A stretch of DNA of 64,000 nucleotides. It comes from Strigamia acuminata. Lineage: Eukaryota; Arthropoda; Chilopoda; Geophilomorpha; Linotaeniidae. The first letter of the stretch is position 1; the number at the start of each line of letters is the position of its first letter. Positions 1 to 11,763 of this stretch are shown here, in pieces. The position numbers were made by a program, and so were the translations under genes. The DNA lies in the NCBI GenBank assembly GCA_949358305.1, contig OX442314.1:35335608-35399607 (forward strand), in the 5' to 3' direction. A model generated the notes under the pieces. The model ran no database searches, was not told the origin of the DNA, and was given only the letters and a program-made list of their open reading frames with translations.

Positions 1-1136
1 TGCTAATTTATTAAGAATTATTTCTTTCTTATTTATGGATAATAAAATACGTCCGGTGAGGAAAAAACTGGTATTTAATTAATGCATGATGCACTCAAGG
101 ATGATGACCTAATTTTGGAGACTACTCATCATACTTGTGTATTTCAACACCTTCATGTTTGGATTGCACTTTTGTGTTTGCAAACATCCAAATGTTTCCA
201 ACTTCTTTTCCAAAAGCTGGAAATTAATAATTCCACAATTTTATTTCCAACCTGTAAATGAATGGAAATTTAATTTTTTAGTTTTGCGTGAAAATTTAAA
301 ATTACAAAACGAACAAAACCGTATAAATTAATTTGAACTTTTGTACTTATCTTTTATCTTTTACAATATCTAAAATGCATATTGTTATCTGCAAAGATGA
401 GTCAAAGTCACAGATGGAGCAGATACAGTAAGTATTGTCACCATATCACCCATGTGAGTATTTGTCAGAAACGAATGCAATGATAAATGATAATTGAATA
501 GAACAGACGAGAAAGCAAACATCACCTTCGCACACACCTAATGTAATATTTCATAACAGTACCGAACATAAATGTACAGAACTTTGCAGGTATTTATGGT
601 TAAAACATCGCGTATAAATGTTAGTACTGGATATAAATGTAGGCCCACATAACTTTGTAATTGTTACTAATAGTTTATAGATAAAATATCACATAAAGAT
701 ACAAAGTATCAGCATTTTTCTACATTAAAATTGATGACAAGGAAATAAAAACTAAGTTCAAGGATGTAGAAAGTCGTTCCACACCAAGGCCACAAAAGGC
801 AAGGACGAGGGTCAATGACTTGTGCATTAACAATAATATCACATACGAGCAATAAACTCAAGTTTTCCATCAAAAATAATTTTTGAAAAATGTAAAATTG
901 ATTAAAATGTGTACATTTGTATACAGTGTACGGTTTTTGGTAATAAATTTGAATTCCGCTTTCGCATTTCCTTTCGTTTTCACTTTGCTGGGTACAGCAC
1001 GTGACCATTCACCCCCAACCGGATTCCACGATGTTAAGTGTCATCATTGGATAACTGGATGTGTTTGCTCGCCTCACCTCCAAACTTTGCAAAACCTCCG
1101 TTCAATCAACTTGCAGCCAGCCATCCGTTCAAAGAC
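1..1136. other. AT-rich intergenic stretch upstream of the first galaxin-like gene
   Basis: I see no supportable gene here. The short open frames lack homology, good start context and splice partners. The last 150 bases are less AT-rich and contain an E-box-like CACGTG at about 998-1003, so they may include the promoter and 5' UTR of the gene that starts at 1137. Confidence 0.5.
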
Positions 1137-3974
1137 ATGCATTTCAAACTCCTTCAATTTATCGTGATTTTAGTTGCAAAACCAACCCAACAACAAGGTA
1201 AGCTTGCAGTAGTCAATCAAATTATTCATATTTATAGCTAGAGTATCAATTTTTAATGATTACATTTTATTCCTTTCAAATTTCAAACTCTTTTCTTTTA
1301 TTGACAATCTGAAATTCAACTTTTCAAAAGTTTATTAAATATCTAATAAATATCTAACAAATATCTAACAAATATCTAATAAATATCTAATAAATAGATA
1401 GATAGATATCTAATAAATATCTAATAAATAGATAGATATCTAATAAATATCTAATAAATAGATAGATATCTAATAAATATCTAATAAATAAATAGATATC
1501 TAATAAATAAATAGATATCTAATAAATAAATAGATATCTAATAAATAGATAGATATCTAATAAATATCTAATAAATAGATAGATAGATATCTAATAAATA
1601 TCTAATAAATAGATAGATATCTAATAAATATCTAATAAATAGATAGATATCTAATAAATATCTAATAAATAAATAGATATCTAATAAATAAATAGATATC
1701 TAATAAATAAATAGATATCTAATAAATAGATAGATATCTAATAAATATCTAATAAATAGATAGATATCTAATAAATATCTAATAAATAGATAGATATCTA
1801 ATAAATATCTAATAAATAGATAGATATCTAATAAATAGATAAATATCTAATAAATATCTAATAAATAAATAGATATCTAATAAATAAATAGATATCTAAT
1901 AAATAAATAGATATCTAATAAATAGATAAATATCTAATAAATATCTAATAAATAAATAGATATCTAATAAATAAATAGATATCTAATAAATAAATAGATA
2001 TCTAATAAATAAATAGATATCTAATAAATAAATAGATATCTAATAAATATCTAATAAATAAATAGATATCTAATAAATATCTAATAAATAAATAGATATC
2101 TAATAAATAAATAGATATCTAATAAATAAATAGATATCTAATAAATAAATAGATATCTAATAAATAAATAGATATCTAATAAATAAATAGATATCTAATA
2201 AATAAATAGATATCTAATAAATAAATAGATATCTAATAAATAAATAGATATCTAATAAATAAATAGATATCTAATAAATATCTAATATATATCTAATAAA
2301 TAGATAAATATCTAATAAATATCTAATAAATATATAGATATCTAATAAATATCTAATTTGTCACGGGCGTGCATCTTGAATTTCTATTTCGCACAAACCT
2401 GTCCAAACTAACAGTTTTTAAAACAGATGTCGTGACAAATTATTTATTTATCTACCTGGTCCTATTAATTTTTATTAATTTTTATTTTTTCACTTTATTT
2501 TCATTCAGATTCAATCGTCTTCTACATGCGGGCCGGCGACCCCTTCAACCCGGACACAGAACAATGCTGCAGCGCCAAATCGCATCCCATCTCGAGTCCC
2601 CACACCTATGAAAGATGCTGCGGCGAAAACCTCTTCGACATAACCCGCGAGATGTGTTGCGGCTCAGCCATCCACCAATTCCAGCCCGGCTTCGCGTGCT
2701 GCGCCGACAAATACTTCAACACCAGCCAATCCATCTGCTGCGACAACAAAATCACTCTCCCAATCCACGACGTCCCCTACCCAAAACCACACGCCTCCTG
2801 TTGCGCCAACACCACGTACAACACCCGCACCCACCTCTGCTGCTACGGCACCGAAGTGGTCGAGAAAAAATGGGGCGACCAAACTGGCTGTTGCGGTCCA
2901 CACTCCTACCACATGACTCGCCAACTATGCTGCATCTCCGACTACCACGTCGTCGACGCCATCGGAAACGCCAGTGTTTGTTGCGGCAAATCTGCCTTCG
3001 AGCCCGCCACGCACGTGTGCTGTCCAGGCGCGCAAATCCTCGAGAAATCGTCCAGCTACGCCTTTGATTGCTGCGGAAACGAAACGTACGACCGCGAAAC
3101 GCATTTCTGTTGCGGCGGGGAAGTGGTTCTAAGGGGCAGCAACGTGTCCTGCTGCGACGGGAACAAATTCGACACCGCCGCGCAACTGTGTTGTCGCGCG
3201 GGCGATTCCACCCACAGAGTGGTTGACAAACGTCGCGGACAGAAGGCCTGTTGCGAAAAAGAGGCTTTCGACCCAAGGAAACAGATCTGCTGCGACGGAA
3301 AAGTGCTCGACGGCGACAACGGAAGCGTAAAATGCTGCGGAAACAGAACTTTCCGCACGAACGAAGCGGTTTGCTGCGATCATTTGAAGGGCGGGCTGAG
3401 GCGCAAACAAGAAGAAAACCACACCGCGTGCTGTTCTTCCGCTACCTACGACACGAATACTCATTTATGTTGCAATAATTCCGTCGTGGGCAAGAAAAAC
3501 CTAAACGAAAACAGCTGTTGCGGAAATATTCCGTTCGATTCGCAAGCGACGACTTGTTGCGTCGTCTCCAACACGTCGCGCGTGCATAACGTGAACCACA
3601 ACGCTCTAGTCGGCTGTTGCGGCGTCAATATCTACCGAATCGGTCAAGAGGGGTGTTGTAGCGGTCGAATATACAATTTACGAGCCGGACAAGGTTGTTG
3701 CGGAACCAGGGTGTATCATCTCAGCGACGGTTTGTGCTGCGGAGACCAATTTCTGCCCCAAAACGCGACCGAAGCCACTCTCGCTTGCTGCGAGAATAAA
3801 GTTTACCACAAGGAGCGAGAGTTGTGTTGTCTGGGCTCGCAAATCAGAGTGAAGTCGCACCCGGCGCAGAGAGGGTGTTGTTTCCACTCGTCGTCGAGGG
3901 ATTATTGTTCGTATTGGGACAATTTCTTCCCCACGCACAGAAACCACGACTTTAAAATCTTTTTGAATCCCTAA
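1137..3974 (+). CDS. Galaxin-like secreted di-cysteine repeat protein, copy 1
   Basis: Predicted 508-residue secreted protein. Exon 1 (1137-1197) encodes a hydrophobic signal-type leader (MHFKLLQFIVILVA) and ends in phase 1 at GTAAG. Exon 2 (2509-3974) follows a CAG acceptor and completes an Asp codon. The rest is about 30 Cys-Cys pairs about 10-20 residues apart, alternating CCGxxxYxxxxxxCC blocks with longer linkers. This is the galaxin pattern, best known from coral skeletal matrix and related metazoan extracellular proteins. Several linkers carry N-glycosylation sequons (NTT, NET, NVS, NRT). A short Tyr/Trp/Phe-rich tail follows the last pair. A polyadenylation signal lies at about 4010. 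The sole intron is filled by a 1-kb satellite-like array. A paralogue follows directly downstream. Extracellular, highly disulphide-linked matrix function is inferred; no catalytic motif is visible. Confidence 0.85.
1335..2360. repeat. AT-rich tandem array inside the galaxin-like intron
   Basis: About 1 kb made almost wholly of permuted ATCTAATAAAT and AGATAGAT words, assembled into a higher-order unit of about 15-30 bp such as ATCTAATAAATAAATAG. It fills most of the single intron of galaxin-like copy 1. Block structure (runs of the AAATAAATAG form alternating with AGATAGATAT forms) shows higher-order duplication. There are no open frames. Confidence 0.95.
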
Positions 3975-4015
3975 AACTCGATTTTTGTGCACTGTATTTG
4001 AAAATTTGGAATAAA

Positions 4016-4394
4016 TACTATAAATAGTCATTTTTTTCTCGATATTTAAGTGTTTTTAAGGTGTAGTTCCGGGTGTGCTATCAATATACGTTTCCCGAGT
4101 GCGCGGAAACGAGTGAATCAAATGTAACGTGGTTAAAGACGAGGATGCCAACGCCCTCGTGTACCGTGACACAGGAAAGCGGCACAATGGACGGATGGGC
4201 TCGCACAACAGCGAGAAAGAAATGAGATTCAACAGGATGGTGGTTAGTTACTGCTCTCTTAACCATGCACTGCAATTGCCGACAATATTCGCCACAGAAC
4301 ATTGTGGAGCAGACTCAGCAGAGGTAAGTGCACATTTTGCTTGCTTTTCTTCATTTTTCCCAACGAATTTCACATTATTGCAGTTCTATTCGTG
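4016..4394 (+). promoter_or_regulatory. Intergenic spacer with 5' UTR exon and UTR intron of galaxin-like copy 2
   Basis: Between the polyadenylation signal of copy 1 and the ATG of copy 2 there is a good splice donor (GAG|GTAAGT, GT at 4324-4325) and acceptor (TTGCAG ending 4383). This implies a non-coding first exon ending at 4323 and a UTR intron of about 60 bp. Upstream sequence is GC-richer than the surrounding intergenic DNA and is the likely promoter. No TATA box is obvious. Confidence 0.5.
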
Positions 4395-6090
4395 ATGGCA
4401 CGAGTTTATTCCAATATTTTTCTTCATTTCGTCGTAACATTGTTGTCTTTCCACCCGATTTTCGGATATGTGAAATCCACGACAGGTTGATGCACTTTTT
4501 CTAAAACAAAATCTATAATTTTAAGACAATTATTTTTAAAATTTAGACTTTAAACGATCCATAATTGGCGATGTCCACGACCCGTTTACTCAAACCTGTT
4601 GCCAACTCACCGCGCATCCGAAACCGAGCCGTCGTTCGTACCAACAATGCTGCGGCAACGACATGTACGACATAACATGCGAGGTGTGCTGCGTGGACGT
4701 TGTGCACCGTCGCAAATGCGGCTACGCCTGCTGCGGCTCCGAGTACTTCGACATCAACGACTCTCTCTGCTGTTCGGAGCGACATCTCGTCCCCTTCCCG
4801 CCGAACGTCAGTCAATCGGACATCGATTTCCTCGAATGCTGCGGCGAACACACCTTATTCGACGTCCGCACGTCCATCTGCTCGCCCTGCGACGGCCTCA
4901 CCGTCATCCCGAAACGGCACCGCAACATCGGATGCTGCGGTAACGGAACGTTCGACCTCGACACCGAACTCTGCTGCGTCGACACGATAGCCACACGAAC
5001 CGAAAACAAAACGCACTGCTGCGGCCGAACCTCCTACGACCCGTTCCGCCAACTCTGCTGCGCCGAACAAGTCGTCGACGTCGACGACCAGCCCGAAAAG
5101 TACGGCGGATGCTGCGCGACGACGCCGTACTCGCGCTACACGCAGGGCTGTTGCGGCGATCGCGTGTACGACGTTCTGGAGTTGGGATGCTGCGGCGGCG
5201 AGGAGATCTTCAATTTGACGTCGCAATTGTGCTGCGACGGCTCCGTCGTCGGCAACAAGACGAACCCGAGCGACAATTGCTGCGGAAACGTCGTCTACAA
5301 CCGCAAGAAGAGTCTGTGTTGCATGGGCGAGTTGTACGCGCTGGACGAGCACAACGCGGCTTGTTGCGGAAACGAGGTTTACAACACGTCCAACCAGTTG
5401 TGTTGCTACAAAGAGGAATCCGGACTGTCCTGGGTGGCGAATCGTTCGTCTTTGAGTCACACGCACTGCTGCGGGAACGTGAGTTACGATTTTTACAGTC
5501 AGACGTGCTGCGACGGCGAGAGCGGACACGTCGTCGATGTTACGCCGCCGTTTTTCCCTTACGCGCCTTGTTGTAATAATGTTACGTATAAACCTGACGA
5601 GCAGTTGTGTTGTCAGGGAGAGAATTCGTCGGTTTTGCACAATCGTACGGGTTACGAGAAGTGTTGTAACGGGGAAGTGTACAATTCGGGGCGTCAGACG
5701 TGTTGCGGGAACGAGGTTTTGGACCGGTCGGAGAACGTTACGTGCTGCGGCGGCGTGGCGATCGATTTGAATTCGCACATTTGTTGTTACGATTACGACG
5801 AGCAGAAGTTGGTCGGGGTGGGTTTGGAAGCGCCGCTTTTCAGGAATAATTCGGCGTGTTGCGGGACGAGGGTTTACAACCATTTCGAGCAGGAATGTTG
5901 CGGCGATACGACGGTTTACGACGCGACCGAAGAGATCTGCTGCGGGAATACGATCGCGGCCATTTCGCAAAACACTACGATGAGTTGTTGCGCCGACGAA
6001 CCGTACGATTCGAATTCACACGTCTGCTGTGCTGGTTACATCAAAGCTAAAACATCGCTTTTTCAAACCACATGTTGTTTTGTAGATTAG
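4395..6090 (+). CDS. Galaxin-like secreted di-cysteine repeat protein, copy 2
   Basis: Predicted 544-residue paralogue of the upstream gene, same orientation and same architecture. A signal-peptide exon (4395-4485, MARVYSNIFLHFVVTLLSF) ends in phase 1, then a long exon (4547-6090) begins by completing an Asp codon, exactly as in copy 1. About 32 Cys-Cys pairs run the length of exon 2, with repeated CCGNxxYxxxxxxCC units. One repeat has the pair split (SICSPC). Many linkers contain N-x-S/T sequons. The shared intron phase, position and repeat grammar argue for tandem duplication, although the linkers are strongly diverged. AATAAA lies at about 6114. Function is inferred to be extracellular and structural. 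Cysteine codons shift from TGC-rich at the 5' end to TGT-rich later. Confidence 0.85.
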
Positions 6091-6227
6091 TATGTGTACG
6101 GATTGTAGTAATTAATAAAAATAATTAATAAAATACGAGATAAAAATAACGTTCATTTTCTACACTCATTTCACTGGCCAATCGCAGCCATTTAACTAAT
6201 CCTCCGTCTCATGGGAAAGGGGTTAGA

Positions 6228-6235
6228 ATATATAG
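6228..6235 (+). promoter_or_regulatory. Possible TATA box of the DM4/DM12-type gene
   Basis: ATATATAG lies about 70 bases upstream of the ATG at 6302, consistent with a TATA element and a short 5' UTR. It rests on sequence match and spacing alone. Confidence 0.35.
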
Positions 6236-6301
6236 ATCCGCATTCCCAACTCGCCTATGCAAAACTTCACATTTTTATTGTATATTTTACATTAATTTGC
6301 C

Positions 6302-6864
6302 ATGGAAACTCGCACATTCGCACTGGCACTCGTGGTGATCATTTGTTGCGTCGTCGTTCGAGCGACAACTATGGATTTGCTCAACAACATAAGCGATTCG
6401 TCCGCCATTGTCTCGCAGCAGAATCGGACCTCGGGACGTTCAATTGTGGAAAGTTTCTCATCTTTTATGACCAATGGGTTGTCCGATCTGCTCTACACGT
6501 TAGCGGATAATCCTCTGAAGGGATTTCCTGGGTTGGATCCGGATGAATGTGTCAAAAGGTCGATTTGCGAGGCTCATAACCATCCCGATGCGTACGGATG
6601 GTTGGCTTTTCCACTCCAACTGCTTTTCCCGTAAGATTTTTATTACATTTTAAAACCAAACACAAAATGTTAAGCATTTATTTATGTTTTTCCAGGCCTT
6701 ACAGTGGCAGCCAACGAGACGACGACGACCAATCGTATTATTCAAAATACCGACTGGCAGCTCGTTATGGGAAATCGGACAACGCCGACTGCGCTCGCCA
6801 GTATTGGGGCTGCATGTTTAATCCACTTTCTGTCATTCAAAGAATCCTAGATTGGTTGTTTTGA
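6302..6864 (+). CDS. DM4/DM12-family small secreted protein
   Basis: Two exons, 6302-6630 and 6696-6864, joined by GTAAGA...CCAG, give a 165-residue protein. The N-terminus is a clear signal peptide (METRTFALALVVIICCVVV). The C-terminal half has the signature of the insect DM4/DM12 family: D-E-C-V-x-R-S-I-C-E-A-H, a hydrophobic L-L-F-P segment, an acidic D/S/Y-rich stretch, then Y-x-x-A-x-x-Y-G and a final D-C-x-x-x-Y-W-G-C-M-F-N-P-L. The four conserved Cys presumably form disulphides. The molecular role of this family is not established. AATAAA follows at 6869. Family length is usually 150-250 residues, so this looks complete. Confidence 0.75.
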
Positions 6865-6899
6865 TCCAAATAAATTGAACTGGTGGTCAAATAAATTTA

Positions 6900-8532
6900 T
6901 TTTGGATGTATTGTTTTGGTTGGGCGCACGTAGAAGTGGATTGGACAAACGAGTTTGCTGGGCCCGCCTTGAATGGAGAAAATTAGTTGAGTTTTTAAGA
7001 CGTTCGTGCGACGCAAACTCAGGTATGTTTTAAATTAAGAAAGTCACCTGGATGGTTAAAAACACCTGTGAGTATGCCAAGTATGCCTTGGGGGTCGTGG
7101 AACTCAATATGAGTGATAAATCCTGTGAGAAGACACGAATGAAACAAAAGATGAGCAAATGGAGAGGCAGAGGATTAAGTTGATTGTCGATTGGGAGTAC
7201 AGGTGCACTGCGATGGTCTGGACAGCTGTTTAGCATTGTTTTTTTTCATGTAAATGCATCGATAGTCGGTCGTCACAATTGGAGGAAATTTTTTTTTTGG
7301 TATTTTATGTTGTTTATGATATTTTAATGGAATAATTGGATTATTATTATTTTTTTTGTTATAAAATTGTAGGATTTTTAATTGGAATGAGTAAAAGTTG
7401 AATTTTATAATTTTTATAATTTTATAAATCTTGAAATTTGACTTGATTGAAATTAAACAGAAAAAGATGGAAGTTGAAGTTGAAAAATTGAAATTTAGCT
7501 GAAATATTTGTAATTTAATTGAAAAATAATTGAAAGTCAATTGAAAAATAATTAAAATTCAACTGAAAATAATTGAAATTCAATTGAAAAAATTGAAATC
7601 CAACCGAAAAAATTGAAATCCAACTGAAATAATTGAAATCTGACCGAAAAAAATTGAAATCCAACCGAAAAAATTAAAAACCAACCCAAAAAACATTGAA
7701 ATCCAACTGAAAAAATTGAAATCCAACCGAAAAAAATTGAAATCCAACCGAAAAAAATAGAAATCCCACCGAAAAAAATTGAAATCCAACTGAAATAATC
7801 GAAATCCAACTGAAATAATCGAAATCCAACTGAAAAAATTAAAAACCAACCGAAAAAAAATTAAAATCCAACCGAAAAAAATAGAAATCCAACCGAAAAA
7901 AATAGAAATCCAACCGAAAAAAATTTGAATTCAACTGAAATAATCGAAATCCAACCGAAAAAATTAAAAACCAACCGAAAAAAAATTAAACCCCAACCGA
8001 AAAAATAAAAAACCAACCGAAAAAAAATTAAAAACCAACCGAAAAAAAACAGAAATCTACAACAAAACTCAAAACCCATGGACATAATCTCCACCATTCC
8101 CATCCAAAACCCTCAACAAAATAATCTCCACCCAATCTCTCAAAACAAAACACAAAAAAATGAATAGAAAATACCCAAGCCATTCTCCCACGTCAATTAT
8201 CTCACCTGCTTCTAATAAAATCGTCCAGCATCGCACCTGCATTCGTGCCTGGGCGCGTGCCACTTGTCTTAGTCCATTCCTAAGGGACAAACACAGCAGC
8301 ATCGAAGGTCCTGCACCTGAACTCGTCGACTTAACAAATATATGCAAATAAGACCAGTGCCTCGCAGCTACTTCTCAGTCAAACGTCCACCTTTCCCCTC
8401 CCCCCAACGGCCCGCCAATCACGACAGACACGAACCAGACGTCCAGTCCCTAAAAACAGACATTGACGTCACGCGCTCTCATCTGCAGAGTAAAAAGCGC
8501 GTTTCTCACTTCATTCGCTCACTCTTTTCGCC
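6900..8532. repeat. Intergenic region with A-rich degenerate minisatellite
   Basis: 7560-8060 is a degenerate tandem array with a unit of about 20 bp close to AAATTGAAATCCAACCGAAAA. Read on the minus strand it gives spurious frames rich in Phe, Gly, Trp and Ile. The flanks (6900-7550 and 8060-8530) are AT-rich with nothing recognisable. The last 150 bp before 8533 become GC-richer and probably hold the protease promoter. Confidence 0.85.
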
Positions 8533-11371
8533 ATGTCCGCCCACGCATCGCTCGTACTTCTGCTTGTCACGAGCGTGACGGGGAGCGCGATTCAACCCAC
8601 TTCACACTACATGCAGGTAAGAAAAGAAGGGTTGTTTTTTTCTCGCTTGATCCTTTATCGTCTAGACCAAAGGGGGGATGGGAAATCTCCCCTTTTTAGT
8701 CCCTTTAACATCGGATATTTTATTTTTTTTGGTGTTGGACGCGCGTTTTTGATTTTTAAACGCGTCTTGGAAGTCTTGGAGATTGATTTTTGATTTTTTA
8801 AAATTGGGTTTTTAATTTTTGGCCATCTTTTGGATACTTTTGGGTAATTTTGGGCTATTTTGTGGTATTTTGTTCATTTTTTGGACTTTTTTGTGGTGTT
8901 TTTGTTTATTTTTTGGACTTTTTGTGGTGTTTTTGTCCATTTTTTGGACTTTTTGTCGTATTTTGTCCATTTTTTTGGGGTTTTTTATCTATTTTTTTGG
9001 TTTTTTTTTATCCATTTTATGGGTTTTTTTAATCAATTTTTTGGTTTTTTACCCATTTTCTGGACTTTTGATCCATTTTCTGGACTTTTTATCCATTTTT
9101 TGGACTTTTTATCCATTTTTTGGACTTTTTATCCATTTTTTGGATTTTTTATCAATTTTTTTTTTAGATTTTTAATCTATTTATTGGATTTTTTATCCAT
9201 TTTTTTGGGTTTTTTACCCATTTTTTGGACTTTTTATCCATTATTTGGATTTTTTTATATATTTATTGGTTTTTTATCCATTTTTTAGATTTTTCATCCA
9301 TTTTTTGGACTTTTTATTAATTTTTTGGATTTTTTGTTCATTTTTTTTTAGATTTTCTTTTAGTGTTTTTGTCAAATTATGTTTTTTTTGCTATTTTGTT
9401 ATTTTTTTGGATATTTTTTGAACTTTTGAATTTCTTGGGGTTTATTTTGAACCACGGGTGCATTTTGGGTTTATGTATGAAATACCTTCCATCAGGTGCG
9501 AGGGCAATTTCACATCAGGACGCCCAAAAAGCGTGGAGAATGTTAGCAAAGGGGGGGAAAGATTAAGAAAAGGGGGTAAAGATATACAGGTGCAGAAGGG
9601 GTGACATAACACCTGTTGCTGCTCTGCCTCAGTGCGCGGCTGTCAGGTGCACATTCCAAACCTCAACCCGTTATTTTCTTTCTTTTTCCAGTCTAATAAT
9701 GATTCCATCCCTCCACAACACCAAAACGAGCCAAAAAACCGGTCCGAGTCTTTCACGTCACCCCTAGGACGCGTCACGGGGCTCCAAGACCCCCAATTCA
9801 ACACGCACATCGTCGGCGGATCGCATCTGGACACCGACTACGACCGCAAATACTCTCCGTGGAGTCCGTGGTCAATCTGCAACAGAAAATGCAAACAAAC
9901 ACGCATGCGACGGTGCGTGAAAGCCGCGCATTGCGGCGGAGCCATCCTGAGGGAGGAAAAACGTTGCGACGGCAAAAGATGCAAAGATAAACCACACTCG
10001 TCGAGACCCCCCTTGTCAATCAAATCGACCGACAACGACGGAGTCAATCTGCACCATTTTGCCTACTCCGAGTGGTCGCAGTGGACCGCGTGTTCGACCA
10101 CGTGCGAAGCCACGAGACACAAAGTAAAAAAATCAACAGATTTGACAAGCTTTGCTGCATTACACTAATTGTGTTTGGTGCAATGCAGGAAAGTTATTAA
10201 TGACAAAATATGTAATTTCTATATTTTCTCGTTGTGTTTTATTAATTTTTTTGAATTAACTCGTTCTAAAAGGTGTTTTTTTTCGTTTTTTAAGGTGTGT
10301 CGCTTCGACGCGTTCTGTGGGGGTCATGTTTTGTACGAGGAGGCGTTTTGTTACCAAACTGGTTCCCTGTGCGAGAGGATTTACTTACGGAGGCGGCGGA
10401 GGAGCAAGAAATTCAGATTGGATTTAGGTATAAATAATATATAATTTTAATTTAAAAAAAAAAAAATTAAAATTTTTTATTTATTGAAAATTACAGATCC
10501 GCCACTTCCGCCTCGTAAAAGCAATTCGTCCATCAACGAATCACAGACGGACGTGCAGTGCGGAGTCGCTCACGTTGGCAATTCGAGTCGCTCGTTGAGG
10601 ATCCTCGGCGGTCATCCGGCAACGAGAGGCAAATGGCCGTGGCAAGTGGTCGTTTTGAACCGATACAAAGAAGCCTTCTGCGGCGGCACGTTGGTGGCGC
10701 CTTCGTGGGTGCTGACGGCCGCCCACTGCGCTCGGCGACGTCTTTTCGTCAGAGTGGGCGAGCACGACCTCGCGAAAATCGAGGAGAGCGAGCAGGAAAT
10801 TCGCGTCTCCGACGTCTACATTCATCCGCTTTACGACTCCGACACGGTGGACAACGACATCGCATTACTCAAAGTATTAAATGATTTTAAATTTTTTTTT
10901 TTTTTTTTTTTTTGGGAATTAATAAATTTTTGTTTTTAATAGTTGAGTTCGCCGGCGCAGTTTGACGATTACGTGATTCCGGCGTGTTTGCCGGAATTCG
11001 GCGCGTCGTTGCCGGTCAACCGAATGTGCGTGATTTTGGGTTGGGGGAAGGAAGGACACGGCGATTTGTTCGGGAGTAACGTGCTTCGTGAGGCCAAGGT
11101 GCCCGTGGTGGAACGTGAGGAATGTTTGAGCGTGTATGAAGATTATTTCATCAGTGACAATATGTTTTGTGCGGGTTATAAGAGGGGAAGAGTTGATTCT
11201 TGTGCCGGTGACAGTGGGGGACCTTTATTGTGCGATGTGGACGGCAGGTGGCATGTTATGGGCATCACGAGCTTCGGCGAGGGGTGCGGACAGAAGGATA
11301 AATACGGGATATACACCAAAGTGCCGAATTTTGCGCATTGGTTGCAGAGAATCATCAGGACTCAGGGTTAA
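8533..11371 (+). CDS. Secreted trypsin-like serine protease with two thrombospondin type-1 repeats
   Basis: Five exons (8533-8616, 9692-10123, 10295-10427, 10497-10873, 10943-11371) give 484 residues. The order is: signal peptide (1-20); TSR1 near 82-125 (W-S-P-W-S-I-C); TSR2 near 153-200 (W-S-Q-W-T-A-C), interrupted by an intron; a basic linker (RRRRRSKK); then a complete S1A domain. Zymogen cleavage is predicted after Arg251 before I-L-G-G. The catalytic triad is His293 (TAAHC), Asp337 (DNDIALL) and Ser433 (GDSGGP). Asp427 at the S1 position predicts cleavage after Arg or Lys. A Cys before the activation site (VQCGV) can tether the two chains. The TSRs suggest binding to matrix or glycosaminoglycans. 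Intron 1 is filled by a T-rich minisatellite. The physiological substrate is unknown. Confidence 0.88.
8830..9350. repeat. T-rich minisatellite in protease intron 1
   Basis: About 25 imperfect copies of a roughly 22-bp unit resembling TTTTTATCCATTTTTTGGACT, degenerating at both ends. It makes up most of the 1.07-kb first intron of the TSR-protease gene. The strand bias is extreme: almost no A, with T, G and scattered C. Confidence 0.9.
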
Positions 11372-11763
11372 GTTTAAGTTATTTCGTTGTTTCAAGACAA
11401 GTGAAACTTGTGAAACTTGTGAAACTAAAGTATTGTGTAATTTTGTTTATTTTTTTAATTATTATTATGTAAATATAAATATTTTATGCTATTTATTAAA
11501 GACGAATAGAAAATTGAAAAATATAGTCTCAGATTTTTTTGTACCCGCCATGCTATTGGTGTTCTCGACTGGTTCGAGATTATTAAATAAGATAAATAAA
11601 ATAAACAAACCACGAATCTATTTATTTATTTAATTAAAATGAATTGAAACTAATTTAATCACTATTTTTATGTTTAAAGTATCTGTGACAAGCAGAAATT
11701 CTTTAAAAAAATATAAAAATGTTATGACCGTAATCTGGGTCGAGATTAACTTCACTTAGTAAA

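Noticed and set aside
709-1241. Short overlapping frames upstream of galaxin-like copy 1
   Set aside because: Only the ATG at 1137 is supported, because it yields a signal peptide and a phase-matched donor. The others lack any support.
1335-2360. CRISPR-like repeat array
   Set aside because: There are no unique spacers. The units are contiguous and the genome is eukaryotic, so it is a simple tandem satellite.
4855-5970. 371-codon open frame on the minus strand opposite galaxin-like copy 2
   Set aside because: It is a shadow of the GC-rich Cys-Cys repeat exon. Its product is an Arg/Ala/Val repeat with no signal peptide, splice partner or homology.
7552-8103. Several overlapping minus-strand frames encoding Phe/Gly/Trp/Ile repeats
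   Set aside because: They are translations of the A-rich minisatellite in successive frames. Nothing suggests a start or promoter.
8819-9288. Phe/Leu/Trp-rich frames with a membrane-protein look
   Set aside because: They are translations of the T-rich minisatellite in protease intron 1.
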